Origin: Lysinibacillus sp. B2A1
Lineage (GTDB): Bacteria; Bacillota; Bacilli; Bacillales_A; Planococcaceae
Length of the DNA: 64,000 bases
Direction: 5' to 3'
Assembly: GCA_002973635.1 (NCBI GenBank)
Contig: CP027224.1
Coordinates: 692,501-756,500 of the forward strand
Made by a program: the position numbers and the translations under genes. The first letter of the stretch is position 1. Every line of letters starts with the position of its first letter. The notes beneath the pieces were generated by a model, which was not told the DNA's origin, did not search any database, and worked only from the letters and a program-made list of their open reading frames with translations. Below, piece by piece: positions 48,373 through 58,206 of this stretch.

Positions 48373-48870
48373 TTGCAGGTCATACTTGCAGGTATCTTAA
48401 CGTCTATTGATGTAATTGGTCTATATGTCTTAATTCCAAATATCCGATATAAACTCTTTTTGTCAGTGTGGACGGCTGCTTTGCATATGCTTTTCCCATT
48501 GCTAGGCTTTGAATTAGGAAGCTATTTAGCAAATTTCCTGTTAGAATGGGGACAATGGATTTCAAGTATTTTATTATTTGGGATTGGAGTGCATTTACTT
48601 CTGTTCTCACATAAGAATGAAAAAGTAACAATTTCACCGATACTTTTAGCTGTGACTGCAAGCCTAGATACCTTTTCAGTAAGTGTTTCTTTTGGTATGC
48701 TAAACTTAGAAGAAACAATATTTATTGTCAGTGCAGGTGTAAGTGCCCTTATTTGCTCTTATGGGTCTTTAGTCATTGCTAATAAAAGTCAGGTGTTATT
48801 AGGGAGTAAGATTCAAATTATTGCAGGAATTATTTTTATCATAATGAGTATTTTAGCTATTCAACAATAG
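48373..48870 (+). CDS. mntP: Manganese efflux pump MntP family (YwlD)
   Basis: This 165-residue membrane protein has about six spans. The Asp in ILTSIDVIGLYV and the second internal repeat ASLDTFSVSVSFGM match the MntP duplication, where acidic residues in the membrane carry Mn. The first repeat is more divergent than usual. TTG start after AAGGAG. Location between ywlC and ywlE matches B. subtilis ywlD. No yybP-type riboswitch is visible upstream. Confidence 0.82.
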   Translation: MQVILAGILTSIDVIGLYVLIPNIRYKLFLSVWTAALHMLFPLLGFELGSYLANFLLEWGQWISSILLFGIGVHLLLFSHKNEKVTISPILLAVTASLDTFSVSVSFGMLNLEETIFIVSAGVSALICSYGSLVIANKSQVLLGSKIQIIAGIIFIIMSILAIQQ

Positions 48871-48897
48871 AAGAAAATAGAACGGAAGGTGATAAGT

Positions 48898-49338
48898 GTG
48901 AAAATACTATTTGTTTGTACTGGGAATACTTGTCGCAGTCCAATGGCAGAGGCTATATTAAAACATCAACAAATTGCTAATGTTGAGGTTCAATCAGCAG
49001 GTATTTTTGCGATGCCTTATGCAGAAATGTCTGCACATGCGCAGCAAGTATTAAATGAAGCGAATATAAAACATCAACATTCAGCTACACAACTATCTAT
49101 TACTGAAATAGAGTGGGCAGACTTAATTTTAACAATGACAACAGCTCATAAAGATACAATCATTGCTCAATACCCAAATACAGAACACAAGGTTTTAACT
49201 TTTAAAGAATATATAATTGAAGGTAGTATGGATAATGTTGTAGATCCTTATGGTGGGAGTAAAGTAATATATGAAGCAACATTTGCAGAATTAAAAGAAT
49301 TGGTAGAACGATTAGTAAAAAAACTTGAAAAGAATTGA
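48898..49338 (+). CDS. ywlE: Protein-arginine phosphatase YwlE
   Basis: This low-molecular-weight phosphatase removes phosphate from arginine residues marked by McsB. The P-loop CTGNTCRS has Cys7 as nucleophile and Thr11, the residue tied to phospho-arginine preference, and the general-acid Asp is in [11 protein letters not shown] at 48898 follows GGAAGGTG by about 6 bp and gives [15 protein letters not shown], in register with known YwlE; GTG at 48889 overlaps that site. 146 residues. Confidence 0.94.
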   Translation: MKILFVCTGNTCRSPMAEAILKHQQIANVEVQSAGIFAMPYAEMSAHAQQVLNEANIKHQHSATQLSITEIEWADLILTMTTAHKDTIIAQYPNTEHKVLTFKEYIIEGSMDNVVDPYGGSKVIYEATFAELKELVERLVKKLEKN

Positions 49339-49346
49339 GGGTCGCT

Positions 49347-50630
49347 ATGAAAAAACAGTTTGGCTTACGACTTAAACTAGCACTATTTGTTGGTATTCTT
49401 GCACTAATCACCTACAGCATTAGCTTTATATTCATCGAATTTTTACAACCTACCTTCTTTCCAGAGATTAATCGCAAACTGTTTGAAATTGTTACTTATC
49501 TATTAGGTATTGTATGGTCAGGTATTTTGGCTTGGGTATTATGTGGAGTCCTAATCAGACCATTACAACAGCTAGAGTTATCAGCTTCACGTGTAGCAGA
49601 AGGAAAAATAGGACAAGATGTAGAATTGCCGAAAACAAATGATGAGATTCGTTCTGTTGCAGAGGCATTCCAGCAAATGGTATTAAATTTACGACAAATG
49701 GTTGAAAGTATAGACCATAATTTCCAGCAAACAAATCAATCGATTATTCAATTATCGGATGAGGCAGCTATTGCTACGAAAAAAGCAGAAGGTATTGCCT
49801 CTACAGTAAAGCACATTTCTACAGGAGCAGAGGCCTCTGCTATAGCAGTACAGGATACAGCTGAAGCCATTGAAGACGTGCGAGCGCTTGCCACAGAAGT
49901 AAATAGAAGAGCTGAAGCATCGGCAACGCAAACTAAAGAGATTTTACATAATCTTACAAATACGACGATGGCCATAGAAACGTTAGTTAATAGTATTCAA
50001 CAAATCTCTACTGGTAACAATGAAGCATTAGAGAGCATTCGTGCACTAGAGGATAATGCTGGACAAGTGGAGCGTATTATTAGTTTAGTTGGCGATATTG
50101 CAGCACAGACAAATTTACTAGCATTAAATGCTTCCATTGAGGCAGCCCGTGCTGGTGAGCATGGAAAAGGCTTTGCTGTTGTTGCTGAAGAGGTTCGTGG
50201 TTTGGCTGATGAAAGCGCCAAAGCAGTACAAGGTATTACAAGTTTAATTCAATCCATGCAACAAAACGTGGAGATTGTTGTTACACAAATGAATCAACAA
50301 GTAGCTTTTGCAACGAAGGAAGCAGCCCGTGTGTCAGAAACAACAACGGCAGTAGAGGGGATGTCTTCGAGTGTACATGAAATGGCAACAGCTATTGTAG
50401 AAATATCTTCATTAATAGAGCAGCAAATGCACAATATTGAAACAACAGCTCGTCAATCTCAAGAAGTTGCTGCTATTGCACAAGAAACGTCAGCGGGTGC
50501 CCAAGAGGTACGCGGGGCAGCAGAAGAGCAAGCTTACGCTATTGAACAGGTAGAGCAATTAGCGCAGGACTTAAAGAAGCAATCGGAAGAGCTGCATAAA
50601 ATGATTCAACAATTTGATAGACAAGCATAG
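49347..50630 (+). CDS. Methyl-accepting chemotaxis protein without a large sensor domain
   Basis: Two membrane segments (residues about 10-33 and 46-68) are separated by only about a dozen to twenty extracytoplasmic residues, followed by a HAMP domain ([19 protein letters not shown]) and the signalling hairpin with tip [35 protein letters not shown]. With no periplasmic ligand-binding domain it may sense membrane state or a cytosolic cue, as in HemAT- or Aer-like systems. ATG at 49347, 8 bp after ywlE, is preferred to TTG 49335. It is absent from this position in B. subtilis. Confidence 0.93.
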   Translation: MKKQFGLRLKLALFVGILALITYSISFIFIEFLQPTFFPEINRKLFEIVTYLLGIVWSGILAWVLCGVLIRPLQQLELSASRVAEGKIGQDVELPKTNDEIRSVAEAFQQMVLNLRQMVESIDHNFQQTNQSIIQLSDEAAIATKKAEGIASTVKHISTGAEASAIAVQDTAEAIEDVRALATEVNRRAEASATQTKEILHNLTNTTMAIETLVNSIQQISTGNNEALESIRALEDNAGQVERIISLVGDIAAQTNLLALNASIEAARAGEHGKGFAVVAEEVRGLADESAKAVQGITSLIQSMQQNVEIVVTQMNQQVAFATKEAARVSETTTAVEGMSSSVHEMATAIVEISSLIEQQMHNIETTARQSQEVAAIAQETSAGAQEVRGAAEEQAYAIEQVEQLAQDLKKQSEELHKMIQQFDRQA

Positions 50631-50633
50631 TAA

Positions 50634-50683
50634 AAAATGTAGACAAACTCCATTATCCATAGGGTTTGTCTACATTTTTTTAT
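50634..50683 (+). terminator. Chemoreceptor gene terminator
   Basis: AAATGTAGACAAAC and GTTTGTCTACATTT pair around a 17-nt loop and are followed by a T run. Confidence 0.88.
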
Positions 50684-50692
50684 CTCGATTCA

Positions 50693-50797
50693 ACCCCTAG
50701 TAGATGTCAGGATTTTGAAGATGAGCTTTTCTAGCGAGCCGAAAAATCCTGATGCAATTACGCTAGAGAGTAATTGATGGGATAGAAGTTAGGGGCG
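50693..50797. repeat. Second copy of the two-hairpin module
   Basis: AGATGTCAGGATTTT (50702-50716) pairs through AGGATTTT with AAAATCCT (50743-50750), then CAATTAC (50755) pairs with GTAATTG (50770). CCCCTA (50694) and TAGGGG (50790) could close the whole. It matches the last two stems of the array at 24855-24932 in order and in the shared GATGCAATTACGC-like strand. Confidence 0.7.
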
Positions 50798-51126
50798 TAA
50801 ATAAGAACCGAAGTATCGGTTAGAGTCTTATAAAGAACGTACAACATAATGAAAAATATTAATATAGTATGTCCACGGTAGATAATAAAGCTAAAAAACT
50901 TCAGATGATGGAATATTACAACAAAAGACTGGTATCCGAATTTAAAAGAATCATATTCTATGTATCTTCGGGAAAATGACTTTAAAAGTGAATGATTTTA
51001 AAGTGTTTTACAAGAATTGTTCGTCTTTTAGGAGAAATCAGCATAAAAATGCAAGAAAAATCATGTTATTCTTGAGATAGAAGTGGTACACTAGTGTTGA
51101 CTATAAATTCGAAATGAGGGAACCCA
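50798..51126. other. Upstream region of rpiB, little seen
   Basis: A small hairpin AACCGA-AGTA-TCGGTT is at 50807-50822. Otherwise the AT-rich stretch has no gene and no convincing promoter; a TACACT near 51088 may be a -10 for rpiB. Confidence 0.4.
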
Positions 51127-51564
51127 GTGAGAATAGCAATTTCTTCTGATCACGGAGGCAATAACTTACGTCGTGAGATTATGCAGCTGTTAGATGAGCT
51201 AAAGATTAGCTACGAAGATTTTGGTCCACAATCTGCGGATTCAGTAGACTATCCTGATTATGCAAAACCAGTTTCTGAAGGTGTTGTTAGCGGGGAATTT
51301 GATAAAGGTATTTTAATTTGTGGGACAGGTATTGGTATGTCCATCGCTGCAAATAAAGTGAAGGGAATTCGTTGTGCTTTAGTACATGATGTATTTAGCG
51401 CAAAGGCAACACGTTGCCACAATGATTCAAATATTTTGGCTATGGGAGAACGTGTGATAGGTCCTGGTCTTGCACGTGAAATTGTCCGAACATGGCTTGA
51501 AACAGAATTTGAGGGTGGGCGCCATGCTCGCCGTATTGAAAAAATTACTGAACTTGAACAATAA
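51127..51564 (+). CDS. rpiB: Ribose-5-phosphate isomerase B
   Basis: The LacAB/RpiB fold of 145 residues interconverts ribose 5-phosphate and ribulose 5-phosphate. SSDHGGNNLRREI, the GILICGTGIGMSIAANKVKGIRCA active-site segment and RCHNDSNILAMGERV are diagnostic. GTG start after GAGGGA. Corresponds in position to B. subtilis ywlF. Confidence 0.95.
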   Translation: MRIAISSDHGGNNLRREIMQLLDELKISYEDFGPQSADSVDYPDYAKPVSEGVVSGEFDKGILICGTGIGMSIAANKVKGIRCALVHDVFSAKATRCHNDSNILAMGERVIGPGLAREIVRTWLETEFEGGRHARRIEKITELEQ

Positions 51565-51650
51565 TGAAAGCTAATTATTACACATGACTATTTCTATAAT
51601 ATAATTGTTCGTGTGTGTTTCTAATTAGATATATAAAGGAGCTGAGCATA

Positions 51651-52193
51651 GTGGTTATACAACAGGTACGGACACATTTGACTCAGTTGCTCAGTGAATT
51701 TGAAGAGCAGGTAACCTTACGACCAAATACTATTTTTGTCGTAGGCTGCTCGACATCTGAAGTGATTGGTCAGAAAATTGGCACAGCGGGTGCACTTGAA
51801 ATCGCAGAGGCGATATTTGAGCCTCTTCAAGCATTTGCAAAAAAACATCAGCTGCATCTAGCATTCCAAGGCTGTGAACATATTAATCGCGCCATTACAA
51901 TGGAAGCAACAATCGCGGACCATTTAGGCTATGAACCAGTATCTGTAGTTCCCGTTCGGACAGCAGGTGGCTCAATGTCTGCTTATGCCTATACACAATT
52001 TGACAATCCGGTTGTTGTGGAAACAGTGCAGGCTAGCGCAGGAATTGATATAGGTCAAACATTAATTGGCATGCATTTAAAGGCAGTAGCTGTCCCGGTT
52101 CGTACATCGGTGCGAATGATAGGAGAAGCGGTTGTAACAATTGCTACAACACGTCCGAAGCTGATTGGCGGAGAACGTGCAGTATATAAATAA
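51651..52193 (+). CDS. ywlG: UPF0340 / TIGR01440 family protein YwlG
   Basis: About 180 residues, with conserved FVVGCSTSEVIGQKIGT, FQGCEHINRA and VVPVRTAGGSMSAYAY. The family is widespread in Firmicutes beside rpiB and glyA, with no firm function. AAGGAG at 51636-51641 supports GTG 51651 as the start, rather than 51615, which would place the site inside the gene. Confidence 0.9.
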   Translation: MVIQQVRTHLTQLLSEFEEQVTLRPNTIFVVGCSTSEVIGQKIGTAGALEIAEAIFEPLQAFAKKHQLHLAFQGCEHINRAITMEATIADHLGYEPVSVVPVRTAGGSMSAYAYTQFDNPVVVETVQASAGIDIGQTLIGMHLKAVAVPVRTSVRMIGEAVVTIATTRPKLIGGERAVYK

Positions 52194-52258
52194 TTAAAAT
52201 TACCTCTCTTTTATAGTGGTAAATATAAATAATGATCATACTAGGAGGCTTTTCAAAC

Positions 52259-53500
52259 ATGGCATTCGAAAAATTAGCAGTACAAGACAAAGCAGTTTTA
52301 GAGGGAATCCTTGCAGAAAAAAAACGTCAACAAGCAAATATTGAGTTAATCGCATCAGAGAACTTTGTTTCTGAAGCTGTAATGGAGGCACAGGGCTCTG
52401 TTCTAACAAATAAATATGCTGAGGGTTATCCAGGTAAACGTTATTATGGTGGTTGTGAACATGTAGACGTGGTAGAGGATATTGCACGTGACCGTGTAAA
52501 AGAAATCTTTGGCGCAGAATATGCAAACGTGCAGCCGCATTCTGGTGCACAAGCAAACATGGCAGTATACCACACAATTTTAGAGCCAGGTGACACAGTT
52601 TTAGGTATGAACCTTTCTCATGGCGGTCACTTAACGCATGGATCTCCTGTAAACTTCTCAGGTATTCTATACAATTTCGTAGAATATGGTGTAACAAAAG
52701 AAACTCAAGTAATTGATTATGAAGATGTACGACAAAAAGCTTTAGAACATAAACCAAAATTAATTGTTGCAGGTGCATCGGCTTATCCACGTGAAATCGA
52801 TTTTTCTAAGTTCCGTGAAATCGCAGACGAAGTAGGAGCATATTTTATGGTTGATATGGCACATATCGCTGGTTTAGTAGCTGCTGGAGAACATCAATCA
52901 CCAGTGCCATACGCTGATTTTGTGACTTCTACAACACATAAAACATTACGTGGTCCACGTGGTGGTTTAATTCTTGCTTCGAAAGAATGGGAGCAAAAGC
53001 TAAACAAATCTGTATTCCCAGGTATTCAAGGCGGTCCTTTAATGCACGTTATCGCTGCAAAAGCAGTTGCATTTGGTGAAGCTTTACAGCCAGAATTTAA
53101 AGAATATGCAAAACAACTTAAAGCGAATGCCAAAGCATTAGGTGAAGTATTAGTGGCTGAAGGTGTTGAAATTGTTTCTGGCGGTACAGATAACCATCTA
53201 TTACTTCTTAATGTGAAATCTCTTGGCTTAACAGGTAAAGTAGCAGAGCATGCACTTGATGAAGTAGGGATTACAACAAATAAAAATACAATTCCTTACG
53301 ATACAGAATCTCCATTTGTTACTTCTGGTATCCGTATTGGTACACCAGCTGTAACATCACGCGGTTTCAAAGAGGAAGATATGAAAGAAGTTGGCGCAAT
53401 TATTGCAGCAGTTCTAAAAAATCCAGAGGATGAAGCAGTGAAAGCTGAGGCAAAAGCTCGCGTTAAAGCTCTAACTGACAACCATCCTTTATACGCATAA
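52259..53500 (+). CDS. glyA: Serine hydroxymethyltransferase
   Basis: This PLP enzyme interconverts serine and glycine and loads one-carbon units onto tetrahydrofolate. [19 protein letters not shown], the YGGCEHVD motif and the PLP lysine in [15 protein letters not shown] are present. ATG at 52259 after AGGAGG gives 413 residues. A long terminator follows. Confidence 0.97.
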   Translation: MAFEKLAVQDKAVLEGILAEKKRQQANIELIASENFVSEAVMEAQGSVLTNKYAEGYPGKRYYGGCEHVDVVEDIARDRVKEIFGAEYANVQPHSGAQANMAVYHTILEPGDTVLGMNLSHGGHLTHGSPVNFSGILYNFVEYGVTKETQVIDYEDVRQKALEHKPKLIVAGASAYPREIDFSKFREIADEVGAYFMVDMAHIAGLVAAGEHQSPVPYADFVTSTTHKTLRGPRGGLILASKEWEQKLNKSVFPGIQGGPLMHVIAAKAVAFGEALQPEFKEYAKQLKANAKALGEVLVAEGVEIVSGGTDNHLLLLNVKSLGLTGKVAEHALDEVGITTNKNTIPYDTESPFVTSGIRIGTPAVTSRGFKEEDMKEVGAIIAAVLKNPEDEAVKAEAKARVKALTDNHPLYA

Positions 53501-53510
53501 TTATTGATTG

Positions 53511-53556
53511 GGGTTGTGTTTAAAGTGCAATTGTTCACTTTAAACATAGCCCTTTT
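53511..53556 (+). terminator. glyA terminator
   Basis: A 17-bp stem, GGGTTGTGTTTAAAGTG with CACTTTAAACATAGCCC, encloses CAATTGTT and is followed by TTTT. Confidence 0.9.
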
Positions 53557-53787
53557 GATTTGTAAAATAAGTCTAAAACTGTAAGAAGTATCTTTTTTTC
53601 TAACATAAAAATAAAATCCTCTTATTTTTGAATTAATTTACATAAACTGATTAGAAAAAGATATAGTATAGTGGGTCGAGGACAGATATTGTCCTAATTA
53701 AAGAAGAAATTTTTATAAAAGTGACAATTTATTGAATTTTTATGTACAATGTAAGAAAGAAGAAGTGATAGAGACGGGAGGGGTTGG

Positions 53788-55947
53788 ATGGTTACAAAAT
53801 CGATGGACATACAAAATGAAATATTGTTAAGCACAATTCGTAAATTAGGTGATAATTCAAAAGAAAGCTACGTAATTTTTGATGTGAAAAATAATCATAA
53901 AATATTGGAATGTAACGATTCTTTTTGTACGCTGACAAATACTACACATTCACAAATTGCAAATAATGATTACTTTTCATTGCTATCAAATGAGGAACAG
54001 CAGACATCTATTGAGATGATTAAGCAGAAAATACATAGCGGGGTCATGGTCCAAGCAAAATTACACCATAATTGCTTGGACAAACCCCCTTTTTGGGCTG
54101 AAATACAAGCGCTGCCATTTCAAAATAGTAAAAATGAAACATTATATGTACTTTTACTTGTGAAGGACGTTACGTATTACCACACTGAAGATTTTTTAAT
54201 GCGCCTGGAAAAAGCTATGTATGAAGCAATTGAAAAGGACAATCCTTTTGATAAAAAGATGAGCATTATTTGTAGTGGCATAGATGAATTTTTTATGCCG
54301 AATATTGTAAGTATGGTGCTAATTAAAGCAGAATCAAATCAATTACAAGTTTTTACAGGTAATAGTAAAGTAAAAGGGATGTCAGAACGCTGTGAAAGCA
54401 AAAATCTTTACGACCAAGTTATACAAGAGGGGAAATCTATTTTTACCACAAATTTGGATGATATTGATATTCCATTAGAACATAAAAACTTTGCCAATGC
54501 CTCTAAAAAGACAGCTGGATGGTTTGTACCGATACGAAATCAACAACAGCAATCAATAGGGTTGTTTGCAATATTTTTAAAGCCTCATCCTAGTGACCTA
54601 GAGTTTTTAGAAAATATGTTTGGTAAAATTGGTTCATTGGTGGCGCTGGCGTATTCTTATGCAAAGACACAGAAAATGATATGGGATTTAGCTTATATGG
54701 ATATTACTACGGGGCTACCTAATCGACACAGTTTCTTAAATAAGGTAGAGAAGGATAAAGAACGTGGTCAAAATGGTTATATTAAAATCTTAAAACCAAG
54801 TGAATTTCCTCAAATTGTTGAGCTATATGGCCGGGAAGCAGGAGATGAACTGTTAAGACAAATTGCAAAACGTCTAAATGAAGACAAAGATGAATATTAT
54901 GAATATATTGCTAGATTCACAAGTACAAGTTTAATTCTTTCAAGTGTGACACCCCAAACTACTTTTCAGAATTACGAGAAACGTATTAAAGAAATCATTC
55001 GTCAGCCTTTTATCGTCGGTGGAAAACAAATTTATATTACATTGAAAACAGGCATTGCATTTTATAATGATGATATAAAAATAGCAGATGCAATTCGCTT
55101 TGCAGACAATGCATTATCCTTTGCAGCTAATAAACCTGGTACTCATATGGAGATTTTTACTCAAGAAAGAAATGATGTCCTTGAACAGCAAATGACGGTG
55201 TTAAATCATTTGGCACAGGCGTTAAAAAACAAGGAGATATCTGTAAATTTACAGCCAAAAGTTGATTTACGTACTGGAGAAATTCAAAGTATTGAAGCAC
55301 TTGCTCGATGGATTTCTCCAAAGCTTGGTTTTGTGTCACCAGCAGTTTTTATTCCTGTTGCAGAAAATGCGGGAAAAGTGAGAGAAATTGATATTCAAAT
55401 ATTAGAGATGGTGCTTTCATGGTTAGCCGAACGTAAGAAATTGGGGAAGAATTTAGTAAGGGTAGCAGTAAATATTTCACCAGATCATTTTTACTATGTT
55501 CACTTTGTTCAGGATATTGTAAATTTAGTTCAGCAATATGATATTGATCCAAACTATATCATATTAGAGGTAACAGAAAATATCGGCTTGGTTGATTTTC
55601 AATCAGCCTTTGCCATTATCCAGGAATTGAAGAGCTACGGGTTTAAAACATCAGTAGATGATTTTGGCACAGGTTTTTCATCACTAAGCTATTTACAAAG
55701 GCTACCTTTTACAGAATTAAAAATCGATCGAAGCTTCATCAATGCTATTAATGATGCTGCTACGCTCGCAATTGTCCGTTCTATTATACAATTGGCTTTA
55801 AATCTAGGAATGACTTCGGTAGCTGAAGGTATTGAAAACGAGGAGCAGGTTGAAATATTACGTGCACTTGGTTGTACTGTGGGACAAGGATATTTTTATT
55901 ACAAACCTATGCCGATTGAGCAATTAGATAAAATACTAGATGAATAA
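53788..55947 (+). CDS. PAS-GAF-GGDEF(degenerate)-EAL c-di-GMP phosphodiesterase
   Basis: Domains in order: PAS-like (about 25-135), GAF-like (about 150-285), a GGDEF fold (about 300-450) and EAL (about 465-715). The GGDEF signature is replaced by TSTSL at residues 378-382, so cyclase activity is not expected. The EAL side keeps EAL at 503-505, the Asn of VAVNISP, the Glu of ILEVTEN, DDFGTGFSS, KIDRSF and VAEGIENEEQ, so phosphodiesterase activity is likely. No membrane span is seen. It is an addition between glyA and upp relative to B. subtilis. Ribosome binding site GGGAGGGG. Confidence 0.92.
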   Translation: MVTKSMDIQNEILLSTIRKLGDNSKESYVIFDVKNNHKILECNDSFCTLTNTTHSQIANNDYFSLLSNEEQQTSIEMIKQKIHSGVMVQAKLHHNCLDKPPFWAEIQALPFQNSKNETLYVLLLVKDVTYYHTEDFLMRLEKAMYEAIEKDNPFDKKMSIICSGIDEFFMPNIVSMVLIKAESNQLQVFTGNSKVKGMSERCESKNLYDQVIQEGKSIFTTNLDDIDIPLEHKNFANASKKTAGWFVPIRNQQQQSIGLFAIFLKPHPSDLEFLENMFGKIGSLVALAYSYAKTQKMIWDLAYMDITTGLPNRHSFLNKVEKDKERGQNGYIKILKPSEFPQIVELYGREAGDELLRQIAKRLNEDKDEYYEYIARFTSTSLILSSVTPQTTFQNYEKRIKEIIRQPFIVGGKQIYITLKTGIAFYNDDIKIADAIRFADNALSFAANKPGTHMEIFTQERNDVLEQQMTVLNHLAQALKNKEISVNLQPKVDLRTGEIQSIEALARWISPKLGFVSPAVFIPVAENAGKVREIDIQILEMVLSWLAERKKLGKNLVRVAVNISPDHFYYVHFVQDIVNLVQQYDIDPNYIILEVTENIGLVDFQSAFAIIQELKSYGFKTSVDDFGTGFSSLSYLQRLPFTELKIDRSFINAINDAATLAIVRSIIQLALNLGMTSVAEGIENEEQVEILRALGCTVGQGYFYYKPMPIEQLDKILDE

Positions 55948-55979
55948 TCGCTCTTATATGTAGGTAACATTCTAGAAAT

Positions 55980-56019
55980 GGAGTTGTCCCAAATTTATTT
56001 TTGAGACGACTCCTTTTTT
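55980..56019 (+). terminator. EAL-gene terminator
   Basis: GGAGTTGTC and GACGACTCC pair (one G-T) and are followed by six T residues. Confidence 0.85.
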
Positions 56020-56073
56020 CTGTTATACTAGGTGAGATAAAAATGAAATCCGAACGGTTAGGAGCGAATCCCT

Positions 56074-56703
56074 TTGAGCAAAGTATATGTATTTGATCAT
56101 CCACTAATCCAACACAAATTAACTTATATTCGTGATAAGAATACGGGAACAAAAGAATTTCGTGAGTTAGTTGATGAGGTAGCGACACTTATGGCCTTTG
56201 AAATTACACGTGATATGCCAGTGGAAGAAATCGAAATTGAAACACCTGTCACTGTAGCGAAAACAAAAGTTTTATCTGGAAAAAAACTTGCGATTGTCCC
56301 AATTTTACGTGCAGGAATTGGTATGGTAGATGGTGTATTAAAGCTAATTCCAGCGGCAAAAGTTGGTCATATCGGACTTTATCGTGATCCAGAAACATTA
56401 AAGCCTGTTGAATATTACGCAAAGCTTCCAGCAGATGTAGAAGAACGCGACTTCATCATTGTTGATCCGATGCTTGCAACTGGCGGTTCAGCAGTAGAGG
56501 CTATTAACTCACTGAAAAAACGCGGAGCGAAAAATATTAAATTTATGTGTTTAATCGCTGCGCCAGAGGGTGTAAAAGCAATTCAAGAAGAACATTCAGA
56601 TGTGGATATTTACATTGCTGCTCTTGACGAGAAATTAAATGACCATGGCTATATTGTGCCAGGTTTAGGGGATGCGGGAGATCGTCTATTCGGTACGAAA
56701 TAA
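56074..56703 (+). CDS. upp: Uracil phosphoribosyltransferase
   Basis: It salvages uracil to UMP with PRPP. The N-terminus [24 protein letters not shown], the [12 protein letters not shown] segment, the PRPP motif [11 protein letters not shown] and the C-terminal [13 protein letters not shown] are diagnostic. TTG start after AGGAG. 209 residues, normal length. Confidence 0.97.
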   Translation: MSKVYVFDHPLIQHKLTYIRDKNTGTKEFRELVDEVATLMAFEITRDMPVEEIEIETPVTVAKTKVLSGKKLAIVPILRAGIGMVDGVLKLIPAAKVGHIGLYRDPETLKPVEYYAKLPADVEERDFIIVDPMLATGGSAVEAINSLKKRGAKNIKFMCLIAAPEGVKAIQEEHSDVDIYIAALDEKLNDHGYIVPGLGDAGDRLFGTK

Positions 56704-56776
56704 GGTAGGTTTCACTGAAAAAGGATTCTGTGTTTTTCACAATGGTAATGACTGTTTTTTTTGCAACTTATAAAAT

Positions 56777-56811
56777 TTGAAAGCGTCCTTCAATATTGAA
56801 GGACGTTTCAT
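56777..56811 (+). terminator. upp terminator (hairpin without clear T run)
   Basis: GAAAGCGTCCTTCAA and TTGAAGGACGTTTC pair around TA. The weak U tract makes termination strength uncertain. Confidence 0.6.
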
Positions 56812-56920
56812 AGTATGTCTAGGTGGTTCCCACTTGGAGTTCGGTTTTTGCGATATCAACGTAATTCAACGGGGGTAAACCACTTTTCATACAATAAAAT
56901 AAAGGACGGTGCAAATCGTT

Positions 56921-58042
56921 TTGACGAAAAAGTGGAAAGTAATGACGATTTTCGGTACAAGACCAGAGGCTATTAAGATGGCTCCACTTGTATTAGAATT
57001 ACAAAAACATCCTGAGCAAATAGAATCGATTGTGACTGTAACAGCTCAACATCGCCAAATGCTAGATCAAGTTTTAGAAACATTTAAAATCGTACCTGAC
57101 TACGATTTAAATATTATGAAGGATCGTCAAACATTAATTGATGTAACGACGAATGCATTACATGGTTTGGATCAAGTCATGAAAGAGGCTAAGCCAGATA
57201 TTGTTTTAGTACATGGTGATACAACTACTACTTTTGTTGCAAGTCTAGCAGCGTTCTATAACCAAATTGCAATTGGACATGTGGAAGCTGGTCTGCGCAC
57301 TTGGGATAAGTATTCACCTTATCCAGAGGAAATGAATCGACAATTAACAGGTGTCATGGCTGATCTTCATTTTGCACCAACCGAAGTATCGAAGAAAAAT
57401 CTATTAGATGAAAATAAAAAATCAGAAACTATTTTTGTAACAGGCAATACAGCAATTGATGCTTTAGCTACGACTGTAAGTGAACAGTATACACACCCTG
57501 TATTGGATAAAATCGGTAAGGATCGCATGATTTTATTAACAGCGCATCGTCGTGAAAACCTCGGTGAACCAATGCGACATATGTTCCATGCGATTACGAG
57601 AATTTTATCAGAGCATGAAGATGTACAAGTTGTGTATCCGATGCATATGAACCCAGCTGTACGTGAGATTGCCAATGATATTTTAGGGGATCATAAGCGT
57701 GTACATTTAATTGAGCCACTTGAAGTATTCGATTTCCATAATTTCGCGGCAAACTCATATATGATACTTACTGATTCTGGTGGTATTCAAGAAGAGGCAC
57801 CTTCGTTAGGGAAGCCAGTCCTTGTGCTAAGAGATACTACAGAGCGTCCAGAAGGTATTGCGGCGGGTACTTTAAAACTAGCAGGAACAGAAGAAGAAAC
57901 AATCTACTCTCTTGCAAAAGAATTATTAGAAGATACAAATGCCTATGAAACCATGGCAAAAGCATCAAATCCTTACGGTGATGGGCATGCCTCTGAGCGA
58001 ATTGTAAAAGCTCTCTTAGATTTTTTGTATAAAAGCAATTAA
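56921..58042 (+). CDS. mnaA: UDP-N-acetylglucosamine 2-epimerase (non-hydrolysing)
   Basis: It interconverts UDP-GlcNAc and UDP-ManNAc for teichoic acid linkage units and other wall polymers. FGTRPEAIKMAPLV, VHGDTTTTFVASLAAF, HVEAGLRTWDKYSPYPEEMNRQ and TDSGGIQEEAPSLGKPVLVLRDTTERPEG match the family. TTG at 56921 fits AAAGGACGG spacing and homologues (TKKWKVMTIFGTRPEA) better than GTG at 56909. About 373 residues. Encoded directly before the atp operon, as in B. subtilis. Confidence 0.95.
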   Translation: MTKKWKVMTIFGTRPEAIKMAPLVLELQKHPEQIESIVTVTAQHRQMLDQVLETFKIVPDYDLNIMKDRQTLIDVTTNALHGLDQVMKEAKPDIVLVHGDTTTTFVASLAAFYNQIAIGHVEAGLRTWDKYSPYPEEMNRQLTGVMADLHFAPTEVSKKNLLDENKKSETIFVTGNTAIDALATTVSEQYTHPVLDKIGKDRMILLTAHRRENLGEPMRHMFHAITRILSEHEDVQVVYPMHMNPAVREIANDILGDHKRVHLIEPLEVFDFHNFAANSYMILTDSGGIQEEAPSLGKPVLVLRDTTERPEGIAAGTLKLAGTEEETIYSLAKELLEDTNAYETMAKASNPYGDGHASERIVKALLDFLYKSN

Positions 58043-58095
58043 TGTACAATTTTAGAGTGTTAAAAATGAGTCTATTGTACCTAGTGTAATGGGTG

Positions 58096-58139
58096 AGCTA
58101 ATTTACGAGCGAAATCATGTCGTAAATTAGCTTTTTTTT
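58096..58139 (+). terminator. mnaA terminator
   Basis: The perfect 13-bp arms AGCTAATTTACGA and TCGTAAATTAGCT enclose an 11-nt loop and are followed by eight T residues. Confidence 0.93.
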
Positions 58140-58188
58140 GCATAATTTCGAAAATTCATTTTGAATCTATGAATTTTCATACACAAAT

Positions 58189-58206
58189 TTGTCAACAATT
58201 TGACAA
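58189..58206. promoter_or_regulatory. Perfect 7-4-7 palindrome upstream of the atp operon (Rex-like)
   Basis: TTGTCAACAATTTGACAA is a perfect palindrome with the geometry of the Rex redox-repressor box (TTGTGAA-N4-TTCACAA), differing by one symmetrical base per arm. It overlaps possible -35 elements (TTGTCA, TTGACA) with TATAGT at 58210. Confidence 0.45.

Noticed and set aside
52236..52790. Minus-strand 184-codon open frame inside glyA
   Set aside because: Shadow frame opposite a highly conserved enzyme gene, with a Leu/His-rich product typical of antisense of biased codons.
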